This document shows positions 11,639 through 23,177 of a DNA stretch of 64,000 nt, piece after piece; the first letter of the stretch is position 1; each line of letters starts with the position of its first letter. Made by a program: the position numbers and the translations under genes. The stretch covers positions 1-64,000 of the forward strand of contig JASJFT010000011.1 in the NCBI GenBank assembly GCA_030770425.1, written 5' to 3'. The stretch comes from Darksidea phi (lineage: Eukaryota; Ascomycota; Dothideomycetes; Pleosporales; Lentitheciaceae). Under the pieces are notes generated by a model. That model made no database searches and was not told the DNA's origin. It saw only the letters and a list, made by a program, of their open reading frames with translations.

Positions 11639-13676
11639 CTAGTCCACCCTCTCGCACCCGACATATCTCTCAAACCCAGTCGTCCGGGACCCCAAGTATG
11701 CATCAAACTCGTCTCGAGTTGCGTTCAGCGGTATACGCTTCGGCCACGGATTTGTCATGGTATGGTCCTGCACACGCCTCGTCTTGAGCCTCTTCATCCC
11801 CAAGAGCTCCCGATCTTCGGGTTCAGCAACATAAGTCCTGAAAGGGTACTTGAAATCTCAAAGCGTCTGCGCGCCGTGTTGGAACCGGATGACGTCTGGG
11901 TACCACCGATTCTCGCACTCGCCGTGGGGATCAGGGCGGCGCATGTAGCGCTCTGGGGTCTTTGACCAGTGCTCATACATACGTTGGCTGGGGTTGGGGT
12001 GTTTGCTGTCCATTTCTCCGGTAGCGTTCATGAAGTAGAGGAGGGAGATTGCGTGCATGTTCATGGCACGGGGCTTGAGGAGCGGAGCGTACGTTTCGAT
12101 GGCAGCCGCGGGACCCATCAAATTTGCTCGCAGGCATTCGTCATCTGTGAGGGATGTGTTAGTAACGGCGGCTTCAAGAGGCCATGTTGGTTGGCTTACC
12201 CCGACACGATCGTACAGTCCAACTTCTTGCTTCCGGTGCGCCAATGCGCCAACCGTGCCGGTAAGTCTGTAGCATCTTGATAGCACAGACGGAACTTGAG
12301 ATGCGGCTTTTTGATACGCTCAGAAAACCTTAGCAACAACTCGCACAACATAGAGAATAGAGCGCTTAGCTCGCCCATAATAGCTACCGTCGTGCCGCTC
12401 TTAAGTTGCTCGAGCGACCAATCATCCTGCGGCTGCTCATCTTGTCGAAAGGGGAAGGTTCCCGGTTTCTGATGCAGTGTCGGGTTCGGCGCCACAGACT
12501 CCTCGCGCGATGATCCGTACGGCAGCAGGACAGGAGTATCCCAGAACTTCTGCTTGCACATGCGGTGTTAAGGCCAATGAAGTCCATGCCCTCGTGTCGA
12601 AAGTTGATGCGAGTATCATCGCTGTGCCAGAACTTCCGGGTGGTGTTGGCTTGCTCGATAATAAGACCGTCGGTAGCTTGAGATAGCCCTCGAGGCAGTT
12701 CCACTCACCCCTGTGCAGCACAAGTCGAATCAGAGTGCCATTTCTGAGCTTCCAAGACTTTCAGAGTGGACATGTGGATGACTTGCTGTTTATCTTGGTA
12801 CACACGTCCTCGATGGTCGGGAATATCTTCTTCCTCATTTTTTTCGGGGAGGCCATTTGGAAGTAGGAATGTGTACCACGGATGGATGACGGCTGAGACC
12901 ACGTCTTCTGCCTCCATGCAGAATGCGATCAGGAAGAACAGCGCGTTTCAGACTACAACATCGAAGTCATACTCGTTGATCACGACGGGCACCTGCCGGT
13001 ATCTGTTTCGGGAAGCTCGATAACCGTCTTAAGCACATGACGCCAATTGCCGGACGCAGCGCACCTGATTGCGAAGTCTTTGTTGTACGTACCGCCTTTC
13101 TTCCCAGACAACTGCAGAAGATCGAGGGCATGCATGTCACTGAACAAGTGCTGAGGGTGAGAGGGAATTGGCCTGCGGTTGGCTTCTTGAAGGGGCGTCG
13201 CTCTACGAACCGTTGCGGCTTCCCTAATGTTGTGGGTCAGTATTGCTTACTAAAGGTGATTTTGGCGCTTTGAAGATGCTTGATCAAAAGCCTTTCCTGC
13301 GCATTGCGGTGGCAATCTGAGCGAGGTGATGGATCGGGCAGCAGCAGCCACTCTAAGCCAAGTCAGGTTATTGGTAAGTTTCAGATATACGTAAAGTTCA
13401 TGGACAAGAGGACCGAATTGCAGGTCTCCTTCTTGTGGAGTTTCCTAAAGGAGGTTTACACGTTAGCACCTACGCAGATTGCGCCACCAGCAGAGAGCGG
13501 CTAAAAGATGGGCATCAAAAGGTAGGCAGTCTCTGCTTTGTGGAAATCGTTTTTACGTACCGGTGGGCTGCTTGCCAGTCCTTGGAGCAGTACTGACGGT
13601 CCGCCGAGTTCATGTATTGCATGTCGCCAGTGGCGTTGGCGCACATTGTCGGGTTGAGGTATGCCGGAGCACTCAT
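11639..13676 (-). pseudogene. MYND-finger / DUF4470-type protein, decayed
   Basis: Minus-strand relic of a fungal protein with an N-terminal MYND-like zinc finger and a DUF4470-type body. The start MSAPAYLNPTMCANATG is followed by a MYND-like end (YCSKDWQAAHR, one Cys replaced by Trp). Next come SGNWRHVLKTVIELP and INEYDFDVVV*NALFF (DUF4470 core), LKFRLCYQDATDLPARL, APLLKPRAMNMHAISLLYFMNATGE and a C-terminal block (NPWPKRIPLNATRDEFDAYL, ERYVGCERVD). Lesions include an in-frame TGA where Arg is usual (VVV*NALFF, ~12950), a second TGA near 11860 (AQTL*DFKYPF), and frameshifts around 13000 (GRC/PVVIN), 12720 and 12590. Some breaks may be introns, but the in-frame TGAs are not. The family call rests on remembered DUF4470 alignments. 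Confidence 0.7.
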
Positions 13677-13929
13677 GTTGACCTGTGTCAAATGTGAGCG
13701 ATTTGGTAGAAGGTTGATCCGTGAGGATACTTACAAAAGCTGGTATGCTTTGGAAAGGGTGACCAAGTGTTCAGTGGTGGGGCAGGGGAGAAAAGGCTTT
13801 CAAGCGGTGGAGATCAGGAAGGAAGTACGAGCACGTGCGTCGTTTGACTAACCTGAGCCGATATAGCTTCACACACGAGGGGTAGCTATTGAATCTTCTT
13901 CCTGGCGATTCGACCTCGCAGAACGCTTT

Positions 13930-14647
13930 TTGAGCGCATACCGTCATCACCGTAGCTACGATCTCTACATCAGTTCCGCCACTGACCCTTCGCTCTACCT
14001 TGGACCCCTTTACGGCAACGATCTATCAGCTCCTACTGATTCGCGATCACGCCCAACTTCTCTATCGCTACCGTATACTAGCCCCCGCATACCAGCATTA
14101 CTTACAGTGGCGTTCGCTCCAGTCACAAGCGAGAAGGAGCAAAAGTTGAAAGATGAACGCGCCGTCGCCCTCGCAGAGTACACGTACATCAAGAAGCGGC
14201 GGAAGCAACAAAGCCTGGTTCTAAACACTGTGCCGCCAGTGAAGAGGCTACTTGCCGCTGAGAAGAGACCGTCTCTGCGGCATGAGGGAGATGGTCAAGA
14301 AGGTGAGGAAACTGTTTTCGCAGAGGAAGAAGCGCGTGGCGGAGAGCACCAAAAAGTAGGTGGTGGAGAAGAAAGAAAAGCGAGCGCCAGATAAGAAAGA
14401 AGGGAAATTGAATGCTTTGCCGAAACTGCTACCGGCCGCTCGTTCTCATGTAGAGGAGAAGTCGAAGGAGCACAAGGGTGTGGAGGGGCTGGGATCGGAG
14501 GAGGACATCATCGCTTTGCCACCGCTGCCAGCTAGCCCTAAAGGCTCGAACGGCAAAGAGATGAAGAAGCATAGGAAAGGGCAGATGAGGGTTAGCGGTT
14601 TGTTCCAGACACTGAGGGTAATTTGGATGTGCTATGCACTACATTAA
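13930..14647 (+). other. Possible degenerate Lys/Glu-rich open frame
   Basis: Two overlapping open frames (13930-14394 and 14360-14647) read as strongly charged, Lys/Arg/Glu-rich protein. The second frame extends upstream through one TAG (AESTKK*VVEKKEKRAP) to a Met near 14282, suggesting one decayed basic protein or a frameshifted gene. I recognise no domain, and charged low-complexity text can arise by chance from purine-rich DNA. Confidence 0.25.
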
Positions 14648-14703
14648 CTCAGAAGGCTGTGTGTAGTTCACGACATCGTATATAGAAAGGAATGCAACAC
14701 ATG

Positions 14704-15866
14704 CTAGCTACTAATTTCTCCATTAAGATTTGTGGCGGCACAACAGACTCCAAACGCACAATTCATCTCTCCAACGTAGTAACCAGCGCCCAAGATGCCT
14801 TCCTGTCCCAACTCTCCGCCAATGAATTCCAACTTCAACAGATTCCCTTCTAAGATCTCCTCCCCGTGCTCCTCCATCTCTTCTACATCCTAGTTTGCAT
14901 TGACAAACTCTCTTCTCAGAAAGTTAGCCTCCAATTTCTGCAGATAAAGCGGCGTAGCGACAGTCAAGTCTGCTTGTCCTTCGCGAAGGGCGTAAAGGCG
15001 CCGATAACCATACCGCGGCCGGTAGGCGAGGCTTCGATTCGAGGGTGGAGGGAGTACGTTCGGAGGTTGGATTGTTCTATACAAGATGTGTTAGTGCATA
15101 GGATTGATGTAGCAGTGGGAAGGGACAGCGAAGAGAGACGAACCTAGATCAAGATACTCGCCCAATTTGATCGCAGCAAGCTTTCCAGTAATGTAAGAGG
15201 AGATACCCTGGTTGAGAAAGGGAGCGCCTAGGCTGACGAGCCTGATGAGTGTTCCGGTGCCGTTGGTGGTATTGATGAAGTGGTAGGCGAGGTTGTGTAG
15301 GCCCTTCACGTAACTTCCTATCCACTACGTCAGCCTCTAATATACTTCTTCGATGAATAGAGGGACTGAAATGATGTTGAGACTTACATAGTCAAGGAAC
15401 CACTAAGCGGCGAATCTTCCCAATAACGGCGCCCGTATTCATGACATCCGTTGCATTGATAACAACGTCGACTTGCCATGCTTTGCCTTGGTTTTATCAA
15501 AATGCCCTTAACATTCTCTCCATTTCTAATGTCAGCTGCTGCAAGGAGAACATTCCCATTGATCTCCGGCACCGTCTCCCCTAGTTTCTTGCGTCGCGGC
15601 TAACGAGCACAACTCCTTTCACAATAGATTCATCCCATCTTCTTGCAATTGTCTAGCAGTACCGTTAGTTGTGGGCCTAACTACTCTATCCTCGAGAAGG
15701 GAGTACGTACAAAAGCCAGACCGCCTCCTGCACCAGTGACCAGAATGACTTTCCCAGTTGCAAGAGGGGAAAGCCTTTCGGGATCGATGGCAGCGTAGAC
15801 ATCTCGATGCATGCTTTTGGTAGTCTGAAAGAGAAGGGTGTATATGTCAGGGCTTTTTGCTGCCAT
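14704..15866 (-). pseudogene. Short-chain dehydrogenase/reductase (SDR), decayed
   Basis: Remnant of an NAD(P)-dependent Rossmann-fold dehydrogenase. The start MAAKSPDIYTLLFQTT leads to the cofactor motif KVILVTGAGGG (15730-15775). Later pieces are EINGNVLLAAADIRN, VDVVINATDVMNTGA, TLIRLVSLGAPFLNQGISSYITGKLAAIKLGEYLDL (the SxxSYxxxK catalytic region, with the Tyr and Lys still present) and LYLQKLEANFLRREFVNAN*DVEEMEEHGEEI. The TAG in NAN*DV sits where related proteins have Trp, so it looks like a TGG to TAG change. The pieces lie in different frames with plausible introns between some of them (for example near 15060-15130 and 15320-15390), but several joins need frameshifts. The family is clear; the product is almost certainly dead. 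Confidence 0.72.
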
Positions 15867-17440
15867 TTTGGTAACTGAAGATGAAAACTGGTCCTGCTGC
15901 CGTTGAGCGTGAGGATGCCGAAGTGGTTTCTGTTGTCTTGCTGTGCCTTTGTGCTGCCTGTGTGGTCTTCCGTCATTCCTTCTTGCTACCTTTTGTGCCT
16001 TTGCTTACATTCATCTCCCGGTAATCCTTCTCAATTATCCCACCCACGGTCCATATTTCTTGGGCCCTAACTCATCGCGAGGTGGCAAAACATCCCCCTA
16101 GCTAACAGCACTAAATATGCCGTAGTGGTCTTGTCACAAGGCGTTGGCGACTATTAGCGTTGTGTTCAGCGTCCGTGCATGGGTCGCTTGAAGGGTTCGG
16201 AATTTCTGAGTGGGTTGCGATTTCGACCGGCCTTGAAAATGTGCAACCCCATACATAGATACGGTATCTAGCCCACTTAAAGAGAAGGATGCGACGTGTG
16301 TAGATGGAATATCGCGGCACGGAAACCCATGTGATTCGTTCCGAGTCGCGGAAGGCGGCTCCGCGCGGCTCCGTGGCTCCGCTTCCTTCAGAACTCAACC
16401 GCCATTCTTTCGCTTGCGTACATAGATGTTTATGCGGACTTTCGAAAGCGACATGCAATTTTACCGTTTTAACGAGCCCTTCGAACGCACCTGGCGTTTC
16501 CGTGGACACGCATTACGCCATTGTCGAAAATAGGGGGACAGGTCCGGCACCTAGATCGATCATAAACGCCGGAATGAGACGTTACTTCTACTGGATCACG
16601 TTAGCACCGACGTAGCATAGCGCTCGTTAAAGCAGATGTTCGGTTACCCCCGAGAAAGAGCTGTCAATCGGTGTTGCCGCTGAGCGTCCTACGCCTCTCG
16701 ATGAAGCAGACCACCCTAAGTAGCATCGGAAGCGGTTTGTCGTGTCGTGTTCCATAAACTTTCGATGCGGGACTACACTCCTTATGGCATCTAAGCTCTA
16801 CACAAACACGTTCGACAGATGGGAACCGCTTGTCATCCAACCTGATCGATACAGTAAGAGTCCCGGAGATCTTCATGTTCGCGAAATCACGGGTATGAAC
16901 AGATCAGTTGGAGATTGTGGACTGAGGTATCATGCCTTCTTCGTTCCGTTGCTCAAGGCCGCCCGAATGTTTTTCGAACCTTATACCGCTCCATCGGACC
17001 AGTATGGCGCACAAACTCTGGAATCCAGACGGGGCTAAAGATGAAACAAGGCATATGATGCATCGAGACATCTCGAATCTTCGAGTATATGATGAGCATA
17101 TCGTCTGTCTCGTATTCGTGAGGCCAGCTCGCGGCGTTTGACAAGGACTTAGATGGTTATACCCGTCTTCAGCATCTTATGGACATCGGTGCTCCAACGA
17201 TGATACTGGTTCGTCATCCAACAAGCTGTGTAGCGTCGCGTCAGCTGCTAGCGGGGAAGCCCCGATCTAGGCAGTGACTGGATGAAAGCAGCTTAGCTCT
17301 TGGCACCTCAGCGCTTCCTAGCGCTTTCAGCTTGGCTCATACCCCCTATAGGTATCAAGCCAAGCCGTGACCTCATGGACGTGATACTGTCTGTTCATGG
17401 CGGAGCTTTATCCGAAGTCATGTCCACACCGCGGACGTCT
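15867..17440. other. Gene-free stretch, left part of decay island
   Basis: No open frame here has recognisable content. A GC-rich cluster of three GGCTCCG copies lies at about 16355-16385. Stops are frequent in all frames, as expected for old non-coding or decayed DNA. Confidence 0.4.
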
Positions 17441-17452
17441 AGCCAATATGTC

Positions 17453-18400
17453 ATGCCTTTTCCACCACGCACTTCATACCTCACAAGGTCAAGAAGCGTT
17501 CTTCGGTATGTGTTCGACGACACGCTGGGATGAGGGAAGGATCGTTCGTAGTCCGGTATAAGAGCGAGGAAACGGCCGGGTCGGGGCGTCGGGACGCTTT
17601 GTATGTACATTGATCCGTTCCTCCTCTTATTACGTCTTATATGATTGGGCAAACCCAGTCCACAATTCCACTTTCCTTAGCCAACAATAGAAGTTGCCCT
17701 GCCTTCCACACCTTTGACGCCAATTACCAAAGGGTATGCTATTCCGCGCCTATTTCCCACCACGCGCTCCATCCCTCTTCCGGCAATCAAGTGTTATTCG
17801 GGCACGGCCGGCGGCCGCTCGAGTTGAAGGAAGGGGCGTTCCGCGCAGGATGCTAGGATTTCCGGAAAGAAATTGCGCGAGGGAGAGTTTTTCGGTGATC
17901 AACCAAATACTTCTCTTATCGTCATTACCCCTCCACGTTTCTTCAATCCAGCGCCTAACTTTTCCTCTTTTCTTCTCGGCTAAGGGTTTCATTACCAACA
18001 AGTCTTGTTTCTGCTCATCAGGGTTATGTTATGCCTTTCCTTCTACTTCTTCCACCACACACTCCATACCTCATCAGGACATGGAGCGTTATCTGTTACT
18101 TTTGGTGGACGCTCGAAATGGGGATAGGTACGCTCTCCATACTGTACGAAGGTGTCGAGGAGAGGTGTTTTCGCTTTGACGAGAACTTGCGTTGGCGTCC
18201 TGGAGCCTCCTCTTACTGTTGTCCCTTTTCTGACCCCACGATTCTCATGCATTGCGTGTTCTTTTCGTTATTCTGTGGCCTTTAATCCGCTCTCTCTGGC
18301 CATAACTGTATGCCTTTCTCCTCCTCTCACTTTACTGCCTCTCTAGGCAATGAAGCGTTGTTCGGTCGTCGTTCTCGAATGATTGGCGAGGTGCTTCGAC
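17453..18400 (+). repeat. Diverged tandem repeat, about 285-base period, four units
   Basis: Four related segments start at 17453, 17736, 18031 and 18310 (spacings 283, 295 and 279). Each begins with an ATGCCTTTYC-like block. Three continue with a CCACCACRCNYTCCATNCCTC-like block, and all four then have a block resembling AGCGTTNTTCGG within about 60 bases. A pyrimidine-rich stretch precedes each. The units differ by many substitutions and small indels, so the array is old. I cannot tie it to a known element. A fifth, weaker match may lie near 18655-18680. Confidence 0.55.
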
Positions 18401-20763
18401 GCAGGGTAAGAGGAGGGCGGGCGGAGAACTTGATGAGGAAAGTGTCAGGGATACCGCGAATGAGGAATGGTCATCTCCCTGTGGTCACTATTAACCACTG
18501 ATGTCTCTCCTGAGTTGATTGAGCCGTCGCCGCTGGGGATAACACATCATGGCTGACGGAAGGTATCGATACCACTTACGTCGACCGTCTATGCATGAGA
18601 GCAACAGACATGGTCTGCCAGTCGCCGCCACTTTCTCTAGCGTGTCCCATGTTCCATACCCCCCTCCATACCAAACCTCATCCTTGAATTAGATGTACTG
18701 TACCACCTCCCGACCTTTATGGTTCGACTTGTTGTACCGGTATGAATTGTGCGAACGGACCGGCCGACTGATGCTTAGCGTGCCGAGAGAGGAGAGAAAA
18801 GCGTCCGATGATGAGGAAGAGATAGTATAGGAATATGTTACGGGGTTTCTACTGCTATCGCTCATGGAAAGTGAGACTCGTTTTCTTGCAGATCTCTTGT
18901 CAGCGAAGTCACAATGAAGCCAACAGGTCTTCAATGTGTATACAAGAGTTCATTCCCACGTTTTATATGAAGGGTCAAGATTCAAATAGGAGCTATACTC
19001 ATCTCACGGCCTGGAGGCCTAGTCGCGAACGGAATCTTCATCGCTCATCGATGTAGCTCCCGCGCAAGTCTTAGAGAGGGAGCTCCCGGCCGCATGTCCG
19101 CAGCGAATGATCCGTCGAGTCCAGCCTTGTATGTCTAAATTCGAGTTTTTCGATACCTATAGAGCACCGTAGAAGCTGGCAGCTTCTTTCTCTATGGGCT
19201 TCGGTTCTAGAGGGATTGTTCGCGATGCGGTAGTACCAGCTCCACGACGCGCAGAGGGGGCGGTGGAGGCGATTCTGGCTTCGGTAACGGGAGCTGATGT
19301 GCCGTGTTTGAAAGTATCTGATGATTGAAAGAGTTGGGAGTAGATGTTGCGCGCGCGAAGTGGAGCAGGCATGTATGGGCTCGGAGTGTCAACAGATGCC
19401 CCCCTCACGAGTACTTACTGTCCCCATGCTATTGCGCTTCCTCCGCTACAGAGCTTAAGACAACACCTGCTCTCTGTTGTTTAGGTATGCTGCTGCCGAG
19501 GGGCTCTGTGTATGTGGACGCGCGATTGATCTCGTTCTGGTGGGCATACGACGGGTCGATTTCGACGCTGGCATCTAAACCTCAGAGTCTGCTCATCTTG
19601 TCAATGGATCCAACGACCTCACAGTACTTCTTCAAAGCCATTCTAGGGGTGAGCTAAAGTTCATGATGAACTTTGCTGTGAGTTGTGTCTGCACAGAGTA
19701 AGGCAATACGTTGGACGGAGCAACCGGAGGTGCTGAGGTCACTGACACACCAAAATGCGGATACTGAACTGAGCTACGCAAATCCGAGACTCAGCAATGG
19801 TACCTATGAGGAGCATTTTGGGGTGGTGGTTTGGGTGTGCGGTGGGGGGCTGTACGCTTTGAACAGAGCCATTATTGGCTTAGTGAAGCGCCCGCTAACT
19901 CGAGGCAACCCGGGCGGCGAATGTGTATGAATTCCAAGCACCGTATCTCAGGCACATATCTCAGCTCGATCTTTTGTTAGTATACTTGGGCCCAATCCCA
20001 TATTATCCAGTTACGGTATTGTAATGAGCCATCACTCGAATTGGCTCAAAGCGGCTTTGTTATGTCGGTATACCGCCCTCTCACAGACAACCAGCGCTTA
20101 AAGTCCTCACACAATGCAGTATCCTCATGGCCTTCTATATCCCGAGATGAAGTCGTCCCTCTTCCTGAACGCCGATGATGACGCCTACGCCCCTGCCGCA
20201 TGCCTACGAGTCCGCCCCCGGGCTTCGAACGAGGTTGCCGTCAAACATACCGCCCGCGATTTTCAGAACCCTTATTGTATATTTTTTCCTGGGAAAGGTC
20301 CACGGCCGCTGAGAAGGGACAGGCTGCTCTTAGGCCGGGGGAAAGGGAGAGGTTGCTGTTGGACGGGGAGAAAGGGAGGACCACTCTGGGGCATCCGGTT
20401 GTCATACCACCCTGCGCTTCCGTTCCATTCATTCATAGAGAATCCAAGCTATCATACGCTCTCTATCATATATTTGTTGTTCCATATCCTTTGTGTTGCC
20501 GCGCGTGATGAACCTATCCGAAAACCCGCATTCCCAGACCAGCAGCAAGCAGCCCGCAGCCCATAGCATCCCGGCGCGTTCATCCCTCTGCTTTGTGCCC
20601 TGAAGAGCTTCTCTTCTATGTATTATGCCTACTATAATAGTCAACGATGAAGCTGCACTAGAGTCTGCCCCAAAACGTTGTCGCCGCCACCCGGCCGCCT
20701 AGCGCCGGGCGTTGCGAAGTTGAATCTTTACCTAGAGTAGTAGAACAAAGTGCGGAGACTCGC
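18401..20763. other. Gene-poor stretch of the decay island
   Basis: Short open frames occur on both strands (for example 19157-19408 minus, with an Ala/Pro/Ser-rich 83-residue frame, and 20114-20566 plus) but none shows a domain or a convincing splice pattern. The minus-strand text around 19410-19650 reads as plausible protein broken by stops, so a further relic may be hidden here. Confidence 0.35.
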
Positions 20764-21042
20764 GTGCATGTATTAATCTCTATCGTAATACCCGTTCTGT
20801 CTCATGCTCAGCCCACTAGATATGGGAGTGCACTCCCGGCCATGAGGTTGAGCGCGCAGGCAGCGGCCGCCGGCGGCGGGCCGGCCATCCCCAACGCCCA
20901 GCACGATTTCTCTCTACTTGAAGCTGTCATTATTACCTTACTAGTACTGCTGTTTTGTCTGGTTCTATTGATTGTCACAAAATGTGTACTGCGGGGGCGC
21001 ATCAGGGCGATCGCAGGCGGCCGTTCCCGGCGACGGCCATAG
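20764..21042 (+). CDS. Putative small single-pass membrane protein
   Basis: An open frame of 92 aa has a hydrophobic start (MHVLISIVIPVLSHA), an Ala/Gly-rich linker and a strong transmembrane helix (VIITLLVLLFCLVLLIVTK) followed by a basic Arg-rich tail. The charge pattern fits a type III or signal-anchored membrane peptide. Alternatively it could be the last exon of a longer gene: a good acceptor (CTCATGCTCAG) ends at about 20812, and an upstream Met at 20114 opens a 150-aa frame. I do not recognise it. Confidence 0.35.
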   Translation: MHVLISIVIPVLSHAQPTRYGSALPAMRLSAQAAAAGGGPAIPNAQHDFSLLEAVIITLLVLLFCLVLLIVTKCVLRGRIRAIAGGRSRRRP

Positions 21043-22537
21043 AGGCTCTACGAACACGTCTTTTATGCAAATAACATAGCAGAGTTCCTGTTTGAATCTA
21101 ATGAATCATATTGCGACGTATTAATGAGCGCCCAAAGCCATGTGGTGGTCGTGCGGCCCGGATGGCTTAGAGGTGCAGCGAGCCGGCCGCCAGTTCCAAA
21201 CTCCAATGAAAACGACCACAACAACAGCCCCAAATCACAGAAAGATCTGATTATATACTGTAGATATTATCTTTATATGTCTCCATGTAATTGCATGTAT
21301 GTACAAGTCAAATACCCGTCATGAGCGCTCAGCTGCTCCGCATGGCGGCGAGGCCCATACAAACCTCAACACCACGAGATCCAACCACGCAAATCGCACA
21401 GCGGCCCAGTTCAGCGCAGCCACGACACTATGGGAGATTTAAAAGCCTTCTCGGGGCCTTAAGTCTAATGTAGAATGTTGTATATGCTCCCTTACCTCTT
21501 GCTGCGCCCTGCAGATACGATGCGGGCGTAGATGGTAAACAAAGAAAGCGGCATCCACACCAGCGTCACAACATTGCCTCACAATGTCTTCCGGCAGTAT
21601 CAAAGCGCTCTTCAAGCAGTATATGCGATATAGAGCTTTCTAATGCTTCATGATGGAGCACTGTACCTTGCCAGCTCACCACAGCCTCTCGCGCAATATC
21701 AAGAAGAGCTTACCACAGAGAGCTCTCACATCACGTCTTTACATTAATCCATACACAAGTAATCAGCACAGACAGTCTCTTCTTCAAGCCTTCAGCAATA
21801 GCCAAAGGACTCAATGAAAAGCAAGTAAAGGGTCAAAAAATTCCCTACCGACCCGAAGGCCGATAGGAGCAGTCATAGTTGTAGTTTTCAACTAGCAATA
21901 ACGACACCTCAGACTAATCTTCACTGGTAATCGTAAAGCCCATGCACTGGGATGGTGAGAGAGAGAGGAGGACGAGGGGGGGCGGCCTTATATACGCAGT
22001 CCACCCTGGTCCGTGCTGAATGATTATGTGATCATACAGGAGGGGTTAGCGTAGACGGTTAAGCGAGGAGGGAGAGTCTAAGGACCCGGAGTGAGCCCGG
22101 GGGCGGTCGGTGGGTCTGTGGCGCGGTGTGGTGTGCGGTGGCGTGGCAGTGAGCGTGGGGTGCTGCTCCTGGGATACTTCAAGATGAGGGCCTCGAGCCC
22201 AAAGCCCCAGGAACTTCAAATTTGCTTCAGATAGTTTGAGACATCTCACAGACTCTGAACTCAAAAGATCTAGATTGCTTTCTATTCGTACTCGTATCTT
22301 GTAGCGTCTCTACAATAGCAATAATGAGCATGCCGTATGGGTAAGTCTTGCTCACCTTGGGTTTTGGCTTGCAAATTTGAGTTTCTTTTCACCTGAACGG
22401 CTATACACAAAAGAAAATTTCTCCTTGCCGTCCTACTTTCCTCAGACACGTACAGCGATACTCTCTTCAGAGTCACTTTCTCTTGCCGGAATCTCTTCTC
22501 TCTCGCCGTACGCGACATCTTCACCATCTACGCCATA
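21043..22537. other. Intergenic; promoter of the 177-aa unknown protein at its right end
   Basis: No supportable gene. A G-rich segment at about 22080-22170 and a pyrimidine-rich tract at about 22410-22530 precede the ATG at 22538 and may belong to its promoter and leader. Confidence 0.4.
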
Positions 22538-23177
22538 ATGGCAGACTACCACCGCTACTCGCCCCTCCTCTTTTTCCATGACGACTTCTCCAAGGACGAC
22601 AACCTCCGCCGGAACATCCGCGGCTTTGTGGAACGTCTGCCCGACGAGTCGATCGTAGGCCAATGGGCCGTCGGTATCACCGAGGACTACCCGAAGAAGG
22701 TGAAGAAGGACGACAAGTTCTCACCGGCCGTGGTTTGCATCAAGCCGTGGCACCAGTTGCCAAACCCGCACGTCAGCTTTAGACTGATGTGGGTGAATGC
22801 CAACGGGTAAGTTCTAGAACTCTTTGCTGTAGGAAGTGCTTTCATAGTCTGAGAGCTACTGAGTTGAAACACCCGCGTCTGATTGGATACTGACGGGTCG
22901 TGTTCGATACAGAGACAACCCGAAATTGTATGCGACTGTACACCTGCACAAGAACGGGATGGAGTCGGTGCGGGTGTCGGGCCTTACCACCCAGTGGGTA
23001 AAACCACCGAATTCGAAAACCTGGGACGTCCACCCGTTAATGGTGCCTGTCTCGTCGACGCCCGCCTCATCCTCGGTTGCGCCGTGGGCCAGGGGTGGGA
23101 ACACGGGGCGGTATAGCATCCAGGGCGACCTGGATGCGCCGTCTCCTCGTTCGCCCACCCCGCCCTTGGGATACTAG
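22538..23177 (+). CDS. Hypothetical protein, 177 aa, two exons
   Basis: Exon 22538-22806 joins exon 22913-23177 through a standard GTAAGT...TACAG intron (106 nt) with a good branch site (TACTGACGGG at about 22888). The join keeps the frame (WVNANG to DNPKLYATVHLHKNG). The protein starts MADYHRYSPLLFFHDDF. It is soluble, with beta-strand-like text in the second exon and a Pro/Ser-rich C-terminus ending PTPPLGY. There is no signal peptide, TM segment or motif I can name. The clean splice site, good start context and uninterrupted frame in an otherwise decayed neighbourhood support a live gene. Function unknown. Confidence 0.7.
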
